Assembly (NCBI GenBank): GCA_037969565.1
Contig: JBBKXQ010000022.1
Location: 1-24,532 of the forward strand
Source of the DNA: SZUA-35 sp037969565
GTDB taxonomy: Bacteria > Actinomycetota > Acidimicrobiia > Acidimicrobiales > SZUA-35
Reading direction: 5' to 3'
DNA length: 24,532 nucleotides
Part shown: positions 7,571-15,458 of the stretch, one piece after another
Numbering within the stretch: position 1 is the stretch's first letter
Layout of the letters: each line of letters opens with the position of its first letter
Translations under genes and position numbers: made by a program
Notes under the pieces: model-generated
The model's input: the letters and a program-made list of their open reading frames with translations, nothing else
Database searches by the model: none
Told to the model about the DNA's origin: nothing

Positions 7571-7765
7571 TCACCCTCTCGCCAAAACAACGCCGGCCAA
7601 CACGAGTCCTCGTACTGTCCACGCCATCGTCCGAATCCAGTTCGTCGTGACCAGGCGTTGCGCGAGCCGGCTGTCGTGCCGCTGAGCCAACTGGCGGTGA
7701 AGTGGCACCTGCACCACCAGTGTGGAAAGCAGAGCCACGGTGCCAGCGACCAGGACGATGGTCAT
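7571..7765 (-). CDS. Short membrane protein resembling the C-terminal half of DUF1772
   Basis: The 64-residue product has a hydrophobic N-terminus (TIVLVAGTVALLSTLVVQV), then PLHRQLAQRHD, then RLVTTNWIRTMAWTVRGLVLAG. The NW.RT motif followed by a last TM helix resembles the end of DUF1772-type integral membrane proteins, which usually have about 150 residues and four helices. The first half is absent: the same frame upstream is antisense-like sequence within the DUF2071 gene's 3' end. The ATG at 7765 lies 31 bases after the DUF2071 stop, without a clear ribosome site. It may be a truncated relic or a small cotranscribed gene; I cannot decide. Confidence 0.55.
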   Translation of the reverse strand: MTIVLVAGTVALLSTLVVQVPLHRQLAQRHDSRLAQRLVTTNWIRTMAWTVRGLVLAGVVLARG

Positions 7766-7796
7766 GCGGTGACATCGGATGTAGCCGACAGCCCCG

Positions 7797-8618
7797 TCAC
7801 GTTGGCTCCTCCCCCGCCACCTTCTGGAACCAGGCGACCTGCACATCGACGCCCGGGGAATAGAGCGAGTGCGGTGGCCCGGTCGGCCCTGGTAGCCCGG
7901 CGGCTTCGATGAGGTTCTGATCGATCTGCACATTCTCGACGCGATGCAGCGGCCACCGGGCGTGACGCACCTCACCGTAGAGCAGATTGGGTTGCAACAG
8001 CGGGGTTCGACGTTGCGTGAGAAGTGCCCAACGGGCGGTCAAGAAATGTTCCAAATCACCAACTTCAGCGGCGTCGATCGGTTGCGCGACAGTGAACGCC
8101 ATGTCGGCAGAACGACCGGCATCAGCCAACGGCCAGCGTCGGGTGGTCTGGTATCGATGGCGGTCACCGTGCCGTTCATGTCCGGCTTTGGCCCAGCAGT
8201 ACGGCAGCGCAAAGGCCGACCTGGCGACCGCAACGATCACCGCCCGGGGCACGTCGAGTGAGAAGAACCACACGGCCCGACGGCCGAGTGCATCGGTCAC
8301 GTAGGTGCGCACGTTGATCTCGATGAAGCTCCCCAACCAGGGCAACGGCGGAGTCGGACCGAGTTGGACCTTGCGCATCTCGAAGGGGATCAAACCGACC
8401 CAGGCAGATCCCTCGAACAAGTCGACGGTGACACCCTGTGGCAGGCAACGCTGAACTACTTCGGGTTCGTAGGGCCAGTGAAAGTAGGCGAGTTCTCCCC
8501 AGTGCTGTTGCAGCACGGGGTGCCGATGGTGCACTGGCGGGTCTCGGCTGATGGGCTCCGGGCTGATGGGTTGTGACCTGATCGATTCTGGGGCCACTTG
8601 TTCGGTGGTTCTGAGCAT
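7797..8618 (-). CDS. DUF2071 (YqjF-like) family protein
   Basis: The 273-residue product carries the DUF2071 pattern: a Trp-rich opening (QHWGELAYFHWPYEPEVVQRCLP), then VDLFEGSAWVGLIPFEMRKV, SFIEINVRTYVTD and AVWFFSLDVPRAV, with GEVRHARWPLHRVE near the C-terminus. The family is soluble and widespread in actinobacteria, with no established biochemical activity. ATG at 8618 precedes about 30 weakly conserved residues, so translation may start slightly further in. It reads away from the MFS gene across a 123-bp shared upstream region and is followed by the short DUF1772-like gene on the same strand. Confidence 0.85.
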   Translation of the reverse strand: MLRTTEQVAPESIRSQPISPEPISRDPPVHHRHPVLQQHWGELAYFHWPYEPEVVQRCLPQGVTVDLFEGSAWVGLIPFEMRKVQLGPTPPLPWLGSFIEINVRTYVTDALGRRAVWFFSLDVPRAVIVAVARSAFALPYCWAKAGHERHGDRHRYQTTRRWPLADAGRSADMAFTVAQPIDAAEVGDLEHFLTARWALLTQRRTPLLQPNLLYGEVRHARWPLHRVENVQIDQNLIEAAGLPGPTGPPHSLYSPGVDVQVAWFQKVAGEEPT

Positions 8619-8741
8619 GGCTGGACTCGCTGACTGCTATGCCATCGTCGTTGCGAGCCATTGTCGCTACGTGTCGATGACGACGTCGAGTCAGACGAAA
8701 TCAAATGTGCCATCCGATCAGCGTCGAACTAGCGTCCCCGA

Positions 8742-9929
8742 GTGCGCGATCGTCGGCCACTGGGCATCGATTCAGTTCCGGCCGCAGTCGGCCAACCGCT
8801 TGCTCGATTGAGCGGAATCGAGGGGTTCGCCAGGGCGATCATGGTGGGCACCGTGCCGTTGGCTGCGCTCGAGACCCTCGGTTCGAAATCGGCGGTTTCA
8901 GTGGCGTTTTTCGCCGGGTCCTCGGTGACCCTCCTCGTGACGGTGAACCTCGCTCGGTTGGATCATCATGTGCCCCGTCGATTCATCCTCACCGGCGGGA
9001 TGCTGGCGTTGATCATCGCCGCCCAGTTGTTCGCCATCGGTCCGGCGTGGACCATTCCTGTCGCCATTGCCCTGCGTTCGAGCGAGGCATCGATCTTCTC
9101 CGTTGTGTTGTCTCTGTACATCATGGACTTCGTTGGCAAGGGCCAACTGTTGAAAGTCGAGAGCCACCGAATCTTCTACATCGCCACTGCTTGGCTGATC
9201 GGGCCATTCCTGGGAACGTGGCTCTGGTCGAACGTCGGTGCCGACATTCCGTTCTTCACATCGATCGTTCTCTCCGCCGTCCTCATCGCCTACCACTGGT
9301 ACCTCCGACTCGAGGCCAATGAGGTCCTGCTCGCACGCCCACTCACGGTGCCAGGACCCCTCACTACCATCCCGCGATTCTTCGCCCAAAGAAATCTTCG
9401 GGTCGCCTACGTCATCACTTGTGCCCGAGCGATCTTCTGGTCCGCCTTGTTCGTCTACGGTCCGATCTACGTCGTCGAGGCCGGCCTTCGCCCGTGGGCG
9501 GCCGGAGCGTTCCTCTCGGCGGCCAGCGCCACCCTGTTTCTCAGCCCCGTTGTGCAGCGAGCCGCCGACCAGGTCGGGGTGCGCCGAGTGATCCTTGCCG
9601 GATTTGCACTCATGGGTTTCTCGCTGGTCGCGTTGGCAGTACTCGGATCAGCCGAGCCGATCGGGGTCGCCTTCTGGCTGATTGGCGCCATCGGCGGCGG
9701 GATCGTCGACGTTCTCGGCAACATCCCGTTCATGCGCCTCGTCAAACCCCGGGAGCGGGCCGCCATGGCCACCGTGTTCGCAACCTGGCGTGAGATGTCG
9801 TTCATGATCACCCCCGGTCTCGCAGTTCTCGTGCTTCTCGTTGGGCCGTTCTGGCTGCTGTACGCCGTCTTGGCCTTGCTCATGGCGGGAGCCGCTATCG
9901 CAACGACCTATCTTCCCGTTCGATTGTGA
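8742..9929 (+). CDS. MFS transporter
   Basis: The 395-residue protein is strongly hydrophobic, with eleven or twelve predicted TM helices and a break near residues 190-215 (RLEANEVLLARPLTVPGPLT) that fits the MFS central loop. VVQRAADQVGVRRVILAG matches the loop after TM8, with a D..G.RR pattern. The start is uncertain: GTG at 8742 gives about 25 non-hydrophobic residues before TM1, a TTG at 8811 and an ATG at 8840 are alternatives, and none has a convincing ribosome site. Substrate cannot be told from sequence. The gene is divergent from the DUF2071 gene and stands alone. Confidence 0.85.
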   Translation: MRDRRPLGIDSVPAAVGQPLARLSGIEGFARAIMVGTVPLAALETLGSKSAVSVAFFAGSSVTLLVTVNLARLDHHVPRRFILTGGMLALIIAAQLFAIGPAWTIPVAIALRSSEASIFSVVLSLYIMDFVGKGQLLKVESHRIFYIATAWLIGPFLGTWLWSNVGADIPFFTSIVLSAVLIAYHWYLRLEANEVLLARPLTVPGPLTTIPRFFAQRNLRVAYVITCARAIFWSALFVYGPIYVVEAGLRPWAAGAFLSAASATLFLSPVVQRAADQVGVRRVILAGFALMGFSLVALAVLGSAEPIGVAFWLIGAIGGGIVDVLGNIPFMRLVKPRERAAMATVFATWREMSFMITPGLAVLVLLVGPFWLLYAVLALLMAGAAIATTYLPVRL

Positions 9930-10091
9930 TTTTGGGCTTTTCTGATAGACCGACTGGCGGACCTTCATCGCTGATGCGGGAGGCAACTACGTCACCACGC
10001 TCCGAGTGCCGATGCGCCACCAAGAGAGCACCACGACAGAATCGCAGCCCAAATGCTCGCCACTTGGTCGCAATACGTGGGACAGTGGGTT

Positions 10092-10114
10092 CTGGTCGGC
10101 ATCGGCCCGACCGG
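10092..10114 (+). other. Hairpin overlapping the ribosome site of the Lys-rich small gene
   Basis: CTGGTCGG (10092-10099) pairs with CCGACCGG (10107-10114) with one G-T pair and a 7-base loop. Its 3' arm includes the first two bases of the GGAGAG ribosome site (10113-10118) for the ATG at 10127, so folding could modulate translation. The remainder of the 197-base gap after the MFS gene shows no further gene or clear signal. Confidence 0.4.
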
Positions 10115-10126
10115 AGAGAGGCCGAC

Positions 10127-10249
10127 ATGGCCGGTAAGGACAAGGGTGGGCGGAGTGCAAAGACTCCCGCCGCCAAGACCAACAAAGAGAAACGCCAGTC
10201 CAAGAAGGACAAGCAGGCCGCAAAGGCCAACGATCGGCACGTCTCCTAA
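10127..10249 (+). CDS. Small Lys-rich basic protein (40 residues)
   Basis: ATG at 10127 is preceded by GGAGAG eight bases upstream. The 40-residue product begins MAGKDKGGRSAKTPAAKTNK and is about one third Lys plus Arg, without hydrophobic segments. Small, highly basic Lys/Ala proteins of this kind occur in many actinobacteria and are suspected to bind nucleic acid or ribosomes, but the function is unknown. The good ribosome site, biased composition and terminator-like hairpin 32 bases after the stop support it as a real gene. Confidence 0.75.
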   Translation: MAGKDKGGRSAKTPAAKTNKEKRQSKKDKQAAKANDRHVS

Positions 10250-10281
10250 CCACGCCGATCAGCGCTGTCGACTCCGCACGC

Positions 10282-10307
10282 CGGGCCCGCACCTCAAAAC
10301 GGGCCCG
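10282..10307. terminator. Bidirectional terminator-like hairpin between convergent genes
   Basis: CGGGCCCG at 10282-10289 and 10300-10307 form a perfect 8-bp GC stem with a 10-base loop. It lies between the Lys-rich gene (plus) and the HAD gene (minus, ending at 10314). The loop has AAAA on its 3' side, but no T-run follows. Confidence 0.65.
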
Positions 10308-10313
10308 ATCGTG

Positions 10314-11054
10314 TCAGCCGTTCCCGCCGAGCAGGCGCTCCTGTCGCAGACGGGACAAGAGTTCCGCGACCGATTCGATGGTGATGTCGGCCATCGCTGC
10401 GAGTGACTCGTTCGACACCCCGTTCGTCACGAGCACCGTGGTGACCCCCGCTCGGCGTCCGGCCTCGAGGTCATGTCCGCTGTCACCCACCACGATGGCA
10501 TTGCTCGGTTCGACGCCGAGCAGCGCCAGCACGCCGGTGATCATTCCCGGTTCCGGCTTCGCCCCGAACCCCGAGTCGGCACCAACAACCTGAGCGAACA
10601 GGTCGCGCCAGCCCAGGATCTCGAGCTGGCGGGCCGCAACGTTGGCGTCGTCATTGGTCACCACCCCCAAGCTGATTTCGCATGCTCGCAGTTCGTGAAG
10701 GGCATCAGGGACACCAGCCGCTGCGGTCACCATCGTCATCGCGCTGGTCAGCACGATCTCGAGCCATCTGCTCGCATCGAGAATCGGCTCCAACAGTGTG
10801 GTGATCACATCGTTCGACTCGGCGACGATCACCGATCCCGGACGAATCGAGTTGCTGCCGAGGTCGAAATCGAGAAGTTCCGCAGCACGATGCATCACTT
10901 CGACCGAGGGCGCCGCTTCACGGAGGGCCTGGCCCACCGCAGCATCCCAGGTGCGGTGGAAGTCGATGAGCGTTCCATCCTTGTCGAAGAGCACGGCCGT
11001 GATCGGCCCCCCTTCGACCGACCGGACCGTGCGTGATGCTGGGTTGCCATCCAT
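10314..11054 (-). CDS. HAD-superfamily hydrolase, phosphoglycolate phosphatase-like
   Basis: The 246-residue product has the four HAD motifs: DKDGT (nucleophile Asp24, acid/base Asp26), VTND (Thr133), Lys166 in FGAKPEPGM, and GDSGHDLEA (Asp191, Asp195). The helical cap between motifs I and II places it in the Gph/PGMB-like subfamily, which hydrolyses small phosphate esters. ATG at 11054 is chosen; a TTG three codons upstream (11063) is possible. It lies 62 bases downstream of the tandem universal stress gene on the same strand and may share its transcript. The substrate is not predictable. Confidence 0.88.
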   Translation of the reverse strand: MDGNPASRTVRSVEGGPITAVLFDKDGTLIDFHRTWDAAVGQALREAAPSVEVMHRAAELLDFDLGSNSIRPGSVIVAESNDVITTLLEPILDASRWLEIVLTSAMTMVTAAAGVPDALHELRACEISLGVVTNDDANVAARQLEILGWRDLFAQVVGADSGFGAKPEPGMITGVLALLGVEPSNAIVVGDSGHDLEAGRRAGVTTVLVTNGVSNESLAAMADITIESVAELLSRLRQERLLGGNG

Positions 11055-11116
11055 GAGGCCCAAACGCTACTGCAGACAGCAATCGCCGCCGCGAGACGAG
11101 CGGGGTCGCCTCCAAT

Positions 11117-11995
11117 TCATCCTCGGTCGGGTACGACCACGACCGGGCATGATGCTTCATGGAGCACTCGGGCGCTCACCGAGCCGAGCACAGCCGAGGC
11201 GAGCCAGCCTTGGCCGCGGGTGCCAACCACCAGGAGGTCGGCGTCGGAGCTGCGCTCGAGAAGCACCTTGGCCGGGTTGGTGTATTGGAAGTCCGTCTCG
11301 ATCCTCGCCTTGGTCGATCCGAGGGGACCGCAGACCTCCTCGATTGCATCGGAGAACCGCTCTCTGGCCGGTGCTGCCAGATAGTCGAAGTCTGCGCGAT
11401 CGGCCACCGTGGCCAACGACGAAGGTTCCCAGGCGCCGACCACTTCAATCGTCGTGTCGGGTTTGGCGAAGCCCAGAGCCCACCGGAGCGCAGCCTTCGC
11501 ATTGTCAGACCCGTCCATGCCGACGACTATTCGGTCGAGGTTGCCGTCGAGCGCCGCTGACGGCGGAACAACCGCAACCGGAACTCGAGCATGGGCCGCG
11601 CACTGATGACTGACCGATCCGAGGAGCAGGCGCCTGAAGCCACCCGCCCCGCGAGTGCCCAACACGAGGAGCGAGGCATCGTCGGTGTTGTCCAGAAGAG
11701 TGCCCGCCGGATTGCCGACCTCGACGGTCCATTCGATCGTGCGTCCGACGTCGCCCAGATCAGCGGCCATTTCGGCCAGTGCCGCCTGTATCGATTTCGG
11801 CCCCAGGTCGAGCACAGACGCGATGTCGCGGTCGGCCAGACCGACGAAGCTCGGTTGCCAGGCTCGTATCACTCGGATCGACGCTGCTTGGCTACCGGCT
11901 TGCGAGGTCGACCATCGCAGCGCATGCACCGAGCCCGCTGATCCGTCAACGCCGACGATCCAGCGAGCGGGGGCAGGAACGTCGACGGTGGTCAT
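11117..11995 (-). CDS. Tandem universal stress protein (two UspA domains)
   Basis: The 292-residue cytosolic protein contains two UspA domains. The first starts at WIVGVDGSAGS and ends with GTRGAGGFRRLLLGS and VPVAVVP; the second starts at RIVVGMDGSDNAK and ends with GTRGQGWLASAVLGS and CPVVVVP. Both have the G-2x-G-9x-G(S/T) ATP-binding signature. This tandem form is typical of actinobacteria; mycobacterial relatives belong to the DosR dormancy regulon. ATG at 11995 was chosen over an in-frame GTG at 12013, because a DosR-like palindrome at 12032-12045 would crowd the latter. The HAD gene follows on the same strand. Confidence 0.92.
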   Translation of the reverse strand: MTTVDVPAPARWIVGVDGSAGSVHALRWSTSQAGSQAASIRVIRAWQPSFVGLADRDIASVLDLGPKSIQAALAEMAADLGDVGRTIEWTVEVGNPAGTLLDNTDDASLLVLGTRGAGGFRRLLLGSVSHQCAAHARVPVAVVPPSAALDGNLDRIVVGMDGSDNAKAALRWALGFAKPDTTIEVVGAWEPSSLATVADRADFDYLAAPARERFSDAIEEVCGPLGSTKARIETDFQYTNPAKVLLERSSDADLLVVGTRGQGWLASAVLGSVSARVLHEASCPVVVVPDRG

Positions 11996-12031
11996 GACTT
12001 CGACGCTAGCCACACGCCGCCGTGGGCCCTA

Positions 12032-12045
12032 GAGACCAAGGTCCC
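12032..12045. promoter_or_regulatory. DosR/DevR-like operator upstream of the tandem universal stress gene
   Basis: The minus strand reads GGGACCTTGGTCTC, a near-perfect inverted repeat that matches 11 of 14 DosR-box core positions. It lies 36 bases before the ATG at 11995, a distance that would overlap a promoter. Comparison was by eye. Confidence 0.45.
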
Positions 12046-12084
12046 TCGCAGCGGCCAGGAGCTACGTGGTCTCGCTCGGTTTGG

Positions 12085-14190
12085 TCACACGTGCCACGAG
12101 GACGAAACCCGAGGATCGGGTCGATAGGCGCAGTACGTACCCGTGACCACGGCCCGTCCAAGATGTTCCCCGAGGCTGGGGTGATGCTCGGCGATCCGGG
12201 CCACGGCGTAGCGGAGGGAACGGGTGACACTGGTTCGGGCCCGTTCCGAGGTTGCGCCGGCGACCCGGGGGCGGCCTCCCAATCCGATTGCCCGCGAAAG
12301 TTCCTTGATCAGATATTCACGGTCGGCTTCGGCCAGCGCGATCCGCTCGGGGTCGTTCATTCTCGTTGCGTGTTCGATGTCCTCGTCGATGTCGACGAGT
12401 CGTCGCTTGTAGGCCTGACGGGCCTGCTCGTCGAGATGGAGACCGGCATGACCCTCACGATGGGAGACATTGTCGGACTCGAGCATGTGCCTTCTGGCGG
12501 GTGGCCCGGTGGTGGGGAGCGATCCTCGCTCGACGGCGAGCAGGTCGAGCGCGTGGAACTCGCGGTTGGGTTCGGCCAAGAGTCGTTCGAGGTACCGGAA
12601 GCCTTTCAGATCATGGATCAGAACCGTGACGCCATCGAAGCTGACGGTGCGGGTGTCACCGTCGCAACGGAAGGTACTGCTCGGTGTGGACTGGGGTGCG
12701 GGCGAAGGCCGGGCCATTGATCCCTGCGCCGCGCTCATCGCCTGTTCTGCCCAGCCGATGGCGCCGTAGGCCTCGAAAGCACGCTGCGCGGCGCGCCATT
12801 CCATACGCGCCCCCTCGAGATTGCCGAGGAGAGCGCGAGCCGGACCGAGTGTCATCCGGACAACGGCAGCTTCGAACGGAGCACCGATCTCGATCCATGC
12901 CGCCAGAGCCCGCTCGCAATGACCAATTGCCTGCTGCGCATCGTTCTCAACGAGAAACGCTCGACCTTGAGCCTGAGCCGCACACGCCGCGAGTGCATGG
13001 CTCTGGAAGGAATCGGCGATGGCCAACAATGAGTCGGCGGCACAGCGAGCCGTCTCGAGGTCGCCGCCTGCGACGGCGATTTCGACTTGGGCGTCGAGTA
13101 GAGGGGCGATACGCAAACCGCCATACGGCGGCCGTTCCTTCGACGGTACGTCGAACGGATGGTCGATCGCGTCCTTGATGAGTTCCGCCGCAGTCTCGAT
13201 CTCGCCCTGGGCCAACCTGAGTAGTGCCAACCCTGGCTGCGGGGTCCAGCTGTTTCCGTGAGCGGCGAGATACGCCTCTTCGGCACCGGCAAGATCGCCC
13301 TTGCGGAGTCTGATGTTGCCGAGTTCGGTGAGTGGCCAACCGAACTCGCGCCGCATCCACGGACGAAGTTCCTCACACGCTTCCAGCGCCTCATCCTCGG
13401 CCCGGTCGCACGGTCCCGTGAGACGGAAGATCTCGGCCCGGTGGACTCGGCATCGGCCACTGAAACCGCCGAAACCAGAGCGCTGCGACCAACGCTCCAT
13501 CCCTTCGGTCCACTCGGCTGCTCGCTCATACAACGCGAGACCCTGCGCAGCACAGATGATTTCGCAGTACGCCATCCCCGAGGTCATGTCATCCACATCA
13601 CCCGATGCCAAGGTGAGGGCCACATCGTCGAGCATCTCGACGCCCACATCGGTGTCGCCCTCGAAGATGTGGAGGCGGGCCAGCGCGACGGTTGCAACCA
13701 GCACCGACGCGGGGACGAGTTGGCGTCGGCCCAACTCGATCGACTGTCGAGCGTTGGCGCCCGCGCCTTCCATGTCACCGCACCACAATCTCTCGTACGT
13801 TCGCACCATGGCCACAACAGCGTGCACCGGCGTCTCGCCGGAGTCTTCGATCAAACGCTCGGCCCGACGGAGCCAGCCCCGAATCGGTGACATCAGACCG
13901 CTGTCGATCATCAGATACATGGCCACCATGGCAGCGGCTCTCGCCGCCGGAATCCTCTCGTCGGCCGCGACGTGCAAGCGATAAAGGGCTTCCCACGCCG
14001 CAATCGATGCCTCGGGGTCGCCCGCGCCATAAGCCGCGACACCCCGGAGTTCGAGTTCGGCCGCTCCTTCTGATCCTTCCGAGTCCGCGTGATAAGCGTC
14101 CAGCATTTCGATCGCGTCGCCCCAACGAGCCTGAGCGACGGCCTCCCGAACCGCGCCCACTCGATTGTCCTCACAGGCCGAGAGGCTCAC
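12085..14190 (-). CDS. Large TPR-repeat regulator with C-terminal winged-helix-like domain
   Basis: The 701-residue soluble protein has an all-helical N-terminal 490 residues in TPR-like units (for example ARWGDAIEMLDAYHAD, GDPEASIAAWEALYRLH, GFGGFSGRCRVHRAEIFRLTG, GDLAGAEEAYLAAH). This part resembles the TPR region of actinobacterial LuxR-type multidomain regulators. From about residue 507 a different module begins: FRCDGDTRTVSFDGV, then LKGFRYLERLLAEPNREFHALDL, a coiled-coil-like stretch near YKRRLVDIDEDIEHA, and SVTRSLRYAVARIAEHHPSLGEHL ending TGTYCAYRPDP. That tail is shared by many actinobacterial ATPase/TPR regulators. No ATPase or LuxR HTH domain is present. I chose GTG at 14190, with AAGGGG nine bases upstream, instead of a longer reading that would be antisense to the neighbouring plus-strand gene. 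Confidence 0.75.
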   Translation of the reverse strand: MSLSACEDNRVGAVREAVAQARWGDAIEMLDAYHADSEGSEGAAELELRGVAAYGAGDPEASIAAWEALYRLHVAADERIPAARAAAMVAMYLMIDSGLMSPIRGWLRRAERLIEDSGETPVHAVVAMVRTYERLWCGDMEGAGANARQSIELGRRQLVPASVLVATVALARLHIFEGDTDVGVEMLDDVALTLASGDVDDMTSGMAYCEIICAAQGLALYERAAEWTEGMERWSQRSGFGGFSGRCRVHRAEIFRLTGPCDRAEDEALEACEELRPWMRREFGWPLTELGNIRLRKGDLAGAEEAYLAAHGNSWTPQPGLALLRLAQGEIETAAELIKDAIDHPFDVPSKERPPYGGLRIAPLLDAQVEIAVAGGDLETARCAADSLLAIADSFQSHALAACAAQAQGRAFLVENDAQQAIGHCERALAAWIEIGAPFEAAVVRMTLGPARALLGNLEGARMEWRAAQRAFEAYGAIGWAEQAMSAAQGSMARPSPAPQSTPSSTFRCDGDTRTVSFDGVTVLIHDLKGFRYLERLLAEPNREFHALDLLAVERGSLPTTGPPARRHMLESDNVSHREGHAGLHLDEQARQAYKRRLVDIDEDIEHATRMNDPERIALAEADREYLIKELSRAIGLGGRPRVAGATSERARTSVTRSLRYAVARIAEHHPSLGEHLGRAVVTGTYCAYRPDPRVSSSWHV

Positions 14191-14251
14191 CGAAAGGCCC
14201 CTTCGAAAACCGAGTGCACACGGCCACGCCCTCGAAATTCGTCGATCACGC

Positions 14252-14280
14252 TTCCATTGTGACACCGATTGTCGCGCCCT
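14252..14280 (+). promoter_or_regulatory. 29-bp conserved element, copy 1, before the TIGR03086-type gene
   Basis: This block beginning TTCCATTGTGACA is identical at 26 of 29 positions to 14909-14937. It ends 28 bases before the ATG at 14309. GATTGT at 14267-14272 would suit a -10 box, so the block may be a promoter with an overlapping operator. Confidence 0.6.
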
Positions 14281-14308
14281 CCGAGAAACACCTACGAAAG
14301 GCAGACTC

Positions 14309-14869
14309 ATGGAACCAGCCGAACAACTATCCGTCATCATTCCGGCGCTCACGGCGATCGTCGACCAGATTCGAGTCAGTGACCTCCCGAATTCGACACC
14401 GTGCACGAATTTCACCGTTCTCGGCGTGCTCGATCACATGATCGGAGGAGCCGCCGTCTTCGTTCCGGCCTTCCGGGGCGAAGTGCCCCCACAGCCACCG
14501 GCGTCGTTGGCCTCCACCGGTTTGGACCCCGCTACGGAGTTTCGTCAGGCGATGAGCAACCTCCTGGCTGCGGTGAACAGCCCGGGCGCAATGGACCGGA
14601 CGATCGCAGCGCCATTCGGAGACGTTCCCGGCTCGGTCTTCGCCCGCTTCGTTGCCTTCGACGGTCTCATCCATGGCTACGACCTCACGTCCGCAACCGG
14701 TCAGCCGTACGACCCGCCGGACGACGTCGTGGCGGCTGTGGATGCATTCGCCCGAGAAGCAGTAGGGCCTGAGTTACGCGACGGCGACACGTTCGCTCTC
14801 GAGACGACGGCTCCGGACGGAGCATCCGTCCTCGAAAAGCTGGTTGCCTTCAGCGGCCGCACACTCTGA
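14309..14869 (+). CDS. TIGR03086-type metal-binding protein (maleylpyruvate isomerase N-terminal/DinB-like)
   Basis: The 186-residue product fits the mycothiol-dependent maleylpyruvate isomerase N-terminal superfamily, a four-helix DinB-like bundle: STPCTNFTVLGVLDHMIGG with candidate metal ligand His43, and FDGLIHGYDLTSATG with His122. In most members the residue four before the second His is Glu; here it is Asp118. Characterised relatives use mycothiol or another thiol and a divalent metal, but this subfamily has no assigned reaction. ATG at 14309 follows GAAAGG at seven bases. It shares a 29-bp upstream element with the cupin gene downstream, so the two are probably coregulated. Confidence 0.85.
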   Translation: MEPAEQLSVIIPALTAIVDQIRVSDLPNSTPCTNFTVLGVLDHMIGGAAVFVPAFRGEVPPQPPASLASTGLDPATEFRQAMSNLLAAVNSPGAMDRTIAAPFGDVPGSVFARFVAFDGLIHGYDLTSATGQPYDPPDDVVAAVDAFAREAVGPELRDGDTFALETTAPDGASVLEKLVAFSGRTL

Positions 14870-14908
14870 ATCCGTGCTGTCAGTGCCGGCCTGTTTCAGT
14901 GCCGACTG

Positions 14909-14937
14909 TTCCATTGTGACATCGATTCTCACGCCCT
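14909..14937 (+). promoter_or_regulatory. 29-bp conserved element, copy 2, before the cupin gene
   Basis: Second copy of the element at 14252-14280, with three differences (positions 14, 20 and 23 of the block). It ends 39 bases before the cupin ATG, inside the 107-base gap between the two genes. The similarity stops sharply on both sides. Confidence 0.6.
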
Positions 14938-14976
14938 TCATCGAAGACCAAAACCACGAGACGAAAGCAGCCGATC

Positions 14977-15363
14977 ATGCAAATCACGAAGGAAGACATC
15001 CCCGTCAAGTTCAACGTCCCGGGCGCGATCGCCCGCCAACTGCCCGACTTCGGCGACCCAACCGGATTCGGGACCATCAGCGGCGAGTTCTTCTCGCTCG
15101 GAGCCGGCACCGACATCGCTCCCCTGCTCCAAGGCCTGAAGGACGACGCCTGCCAAGCACCTCACTGGGGCTACATGCTTTCCGGAGGCGTCGTCGTCGA
15201 CTACACCGACGGTTCGGTGGACACGTGCCGCGGTGGCGACATCTTCTATTGGCCTCCCGGCCACAGCGTTCGAGTAACCGACGACGCCGATGTGATTCTG
15301 TTCAGCCCGCAACACGAACACACCGAGGTACTGGACCACATGCTTCACAAGATGCAGGGTTGA
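14977..15363 (+). CDS. Cupin-domain protein
   Basis: The 128-residue product is a single small cupin. The first motif region is APHWGYMLSGGVVVDYTDG and the second is CRGGDIFYWPPGHSVRVTDDADVILFSP. The paired glycine-bearing turns and His positions are cupin-like, but the strict HXH(X)nE metal set is incomplete, so enzymatic activity is uncertain. It could bind a small ligand or act as a mono-metal enzyme. ATG at 14977 has only a weak upstream GACGAAAG. It follows the TIGR03086-type gene on the same strand and carries its own copy of the 29-bp element. Confidence 0.75.
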   Translation: MQITKEDIPVKFNVPGAIARQLPDFGDPTGFGTISGEFFSLGAGTDIAPLLQGLKDDACQAPHWGYMLSGGVVVDYTDGSVDTCRGGDIFYWPPGHSVRVTDDADVILFSPQHEHTEVLDHMLHKMQG

Positions 15364-15458
15364 ACAGAAAAGACTCGGTTCTGCTCGAATAGGGAGTGTT
15401 CAGCCGAAACGTCGTGTCAACCGCTCGATCCGGTCAAACCGCAGGAGCGCTGAGGAAC

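Noticed and set aside
8729..8742. Third DosR-like site before the MFS gene
   Set aside because: It matches only 10 of 14 positions, lacks the GGGAC half-site, and the gene is not a typical DosR target; it is kept only as a note in the DosR finding.
9895..10230. 111-residue minus-strand open frame across the MFS/Lys-rich gap
   Set aside because: It is largely antisense to the Lys-rich gene and MFS end, with no ribosome site and no motif; the hydrophobic look comes from complementing Lys-rich codons.
14191..14415. N-terminal extension of the TPR regulator to 14415
   Set aside because: It overlaps the well-supported plus-strand gene at 14309 and lacks TPR character; GTG 14190 has a ribosome site.
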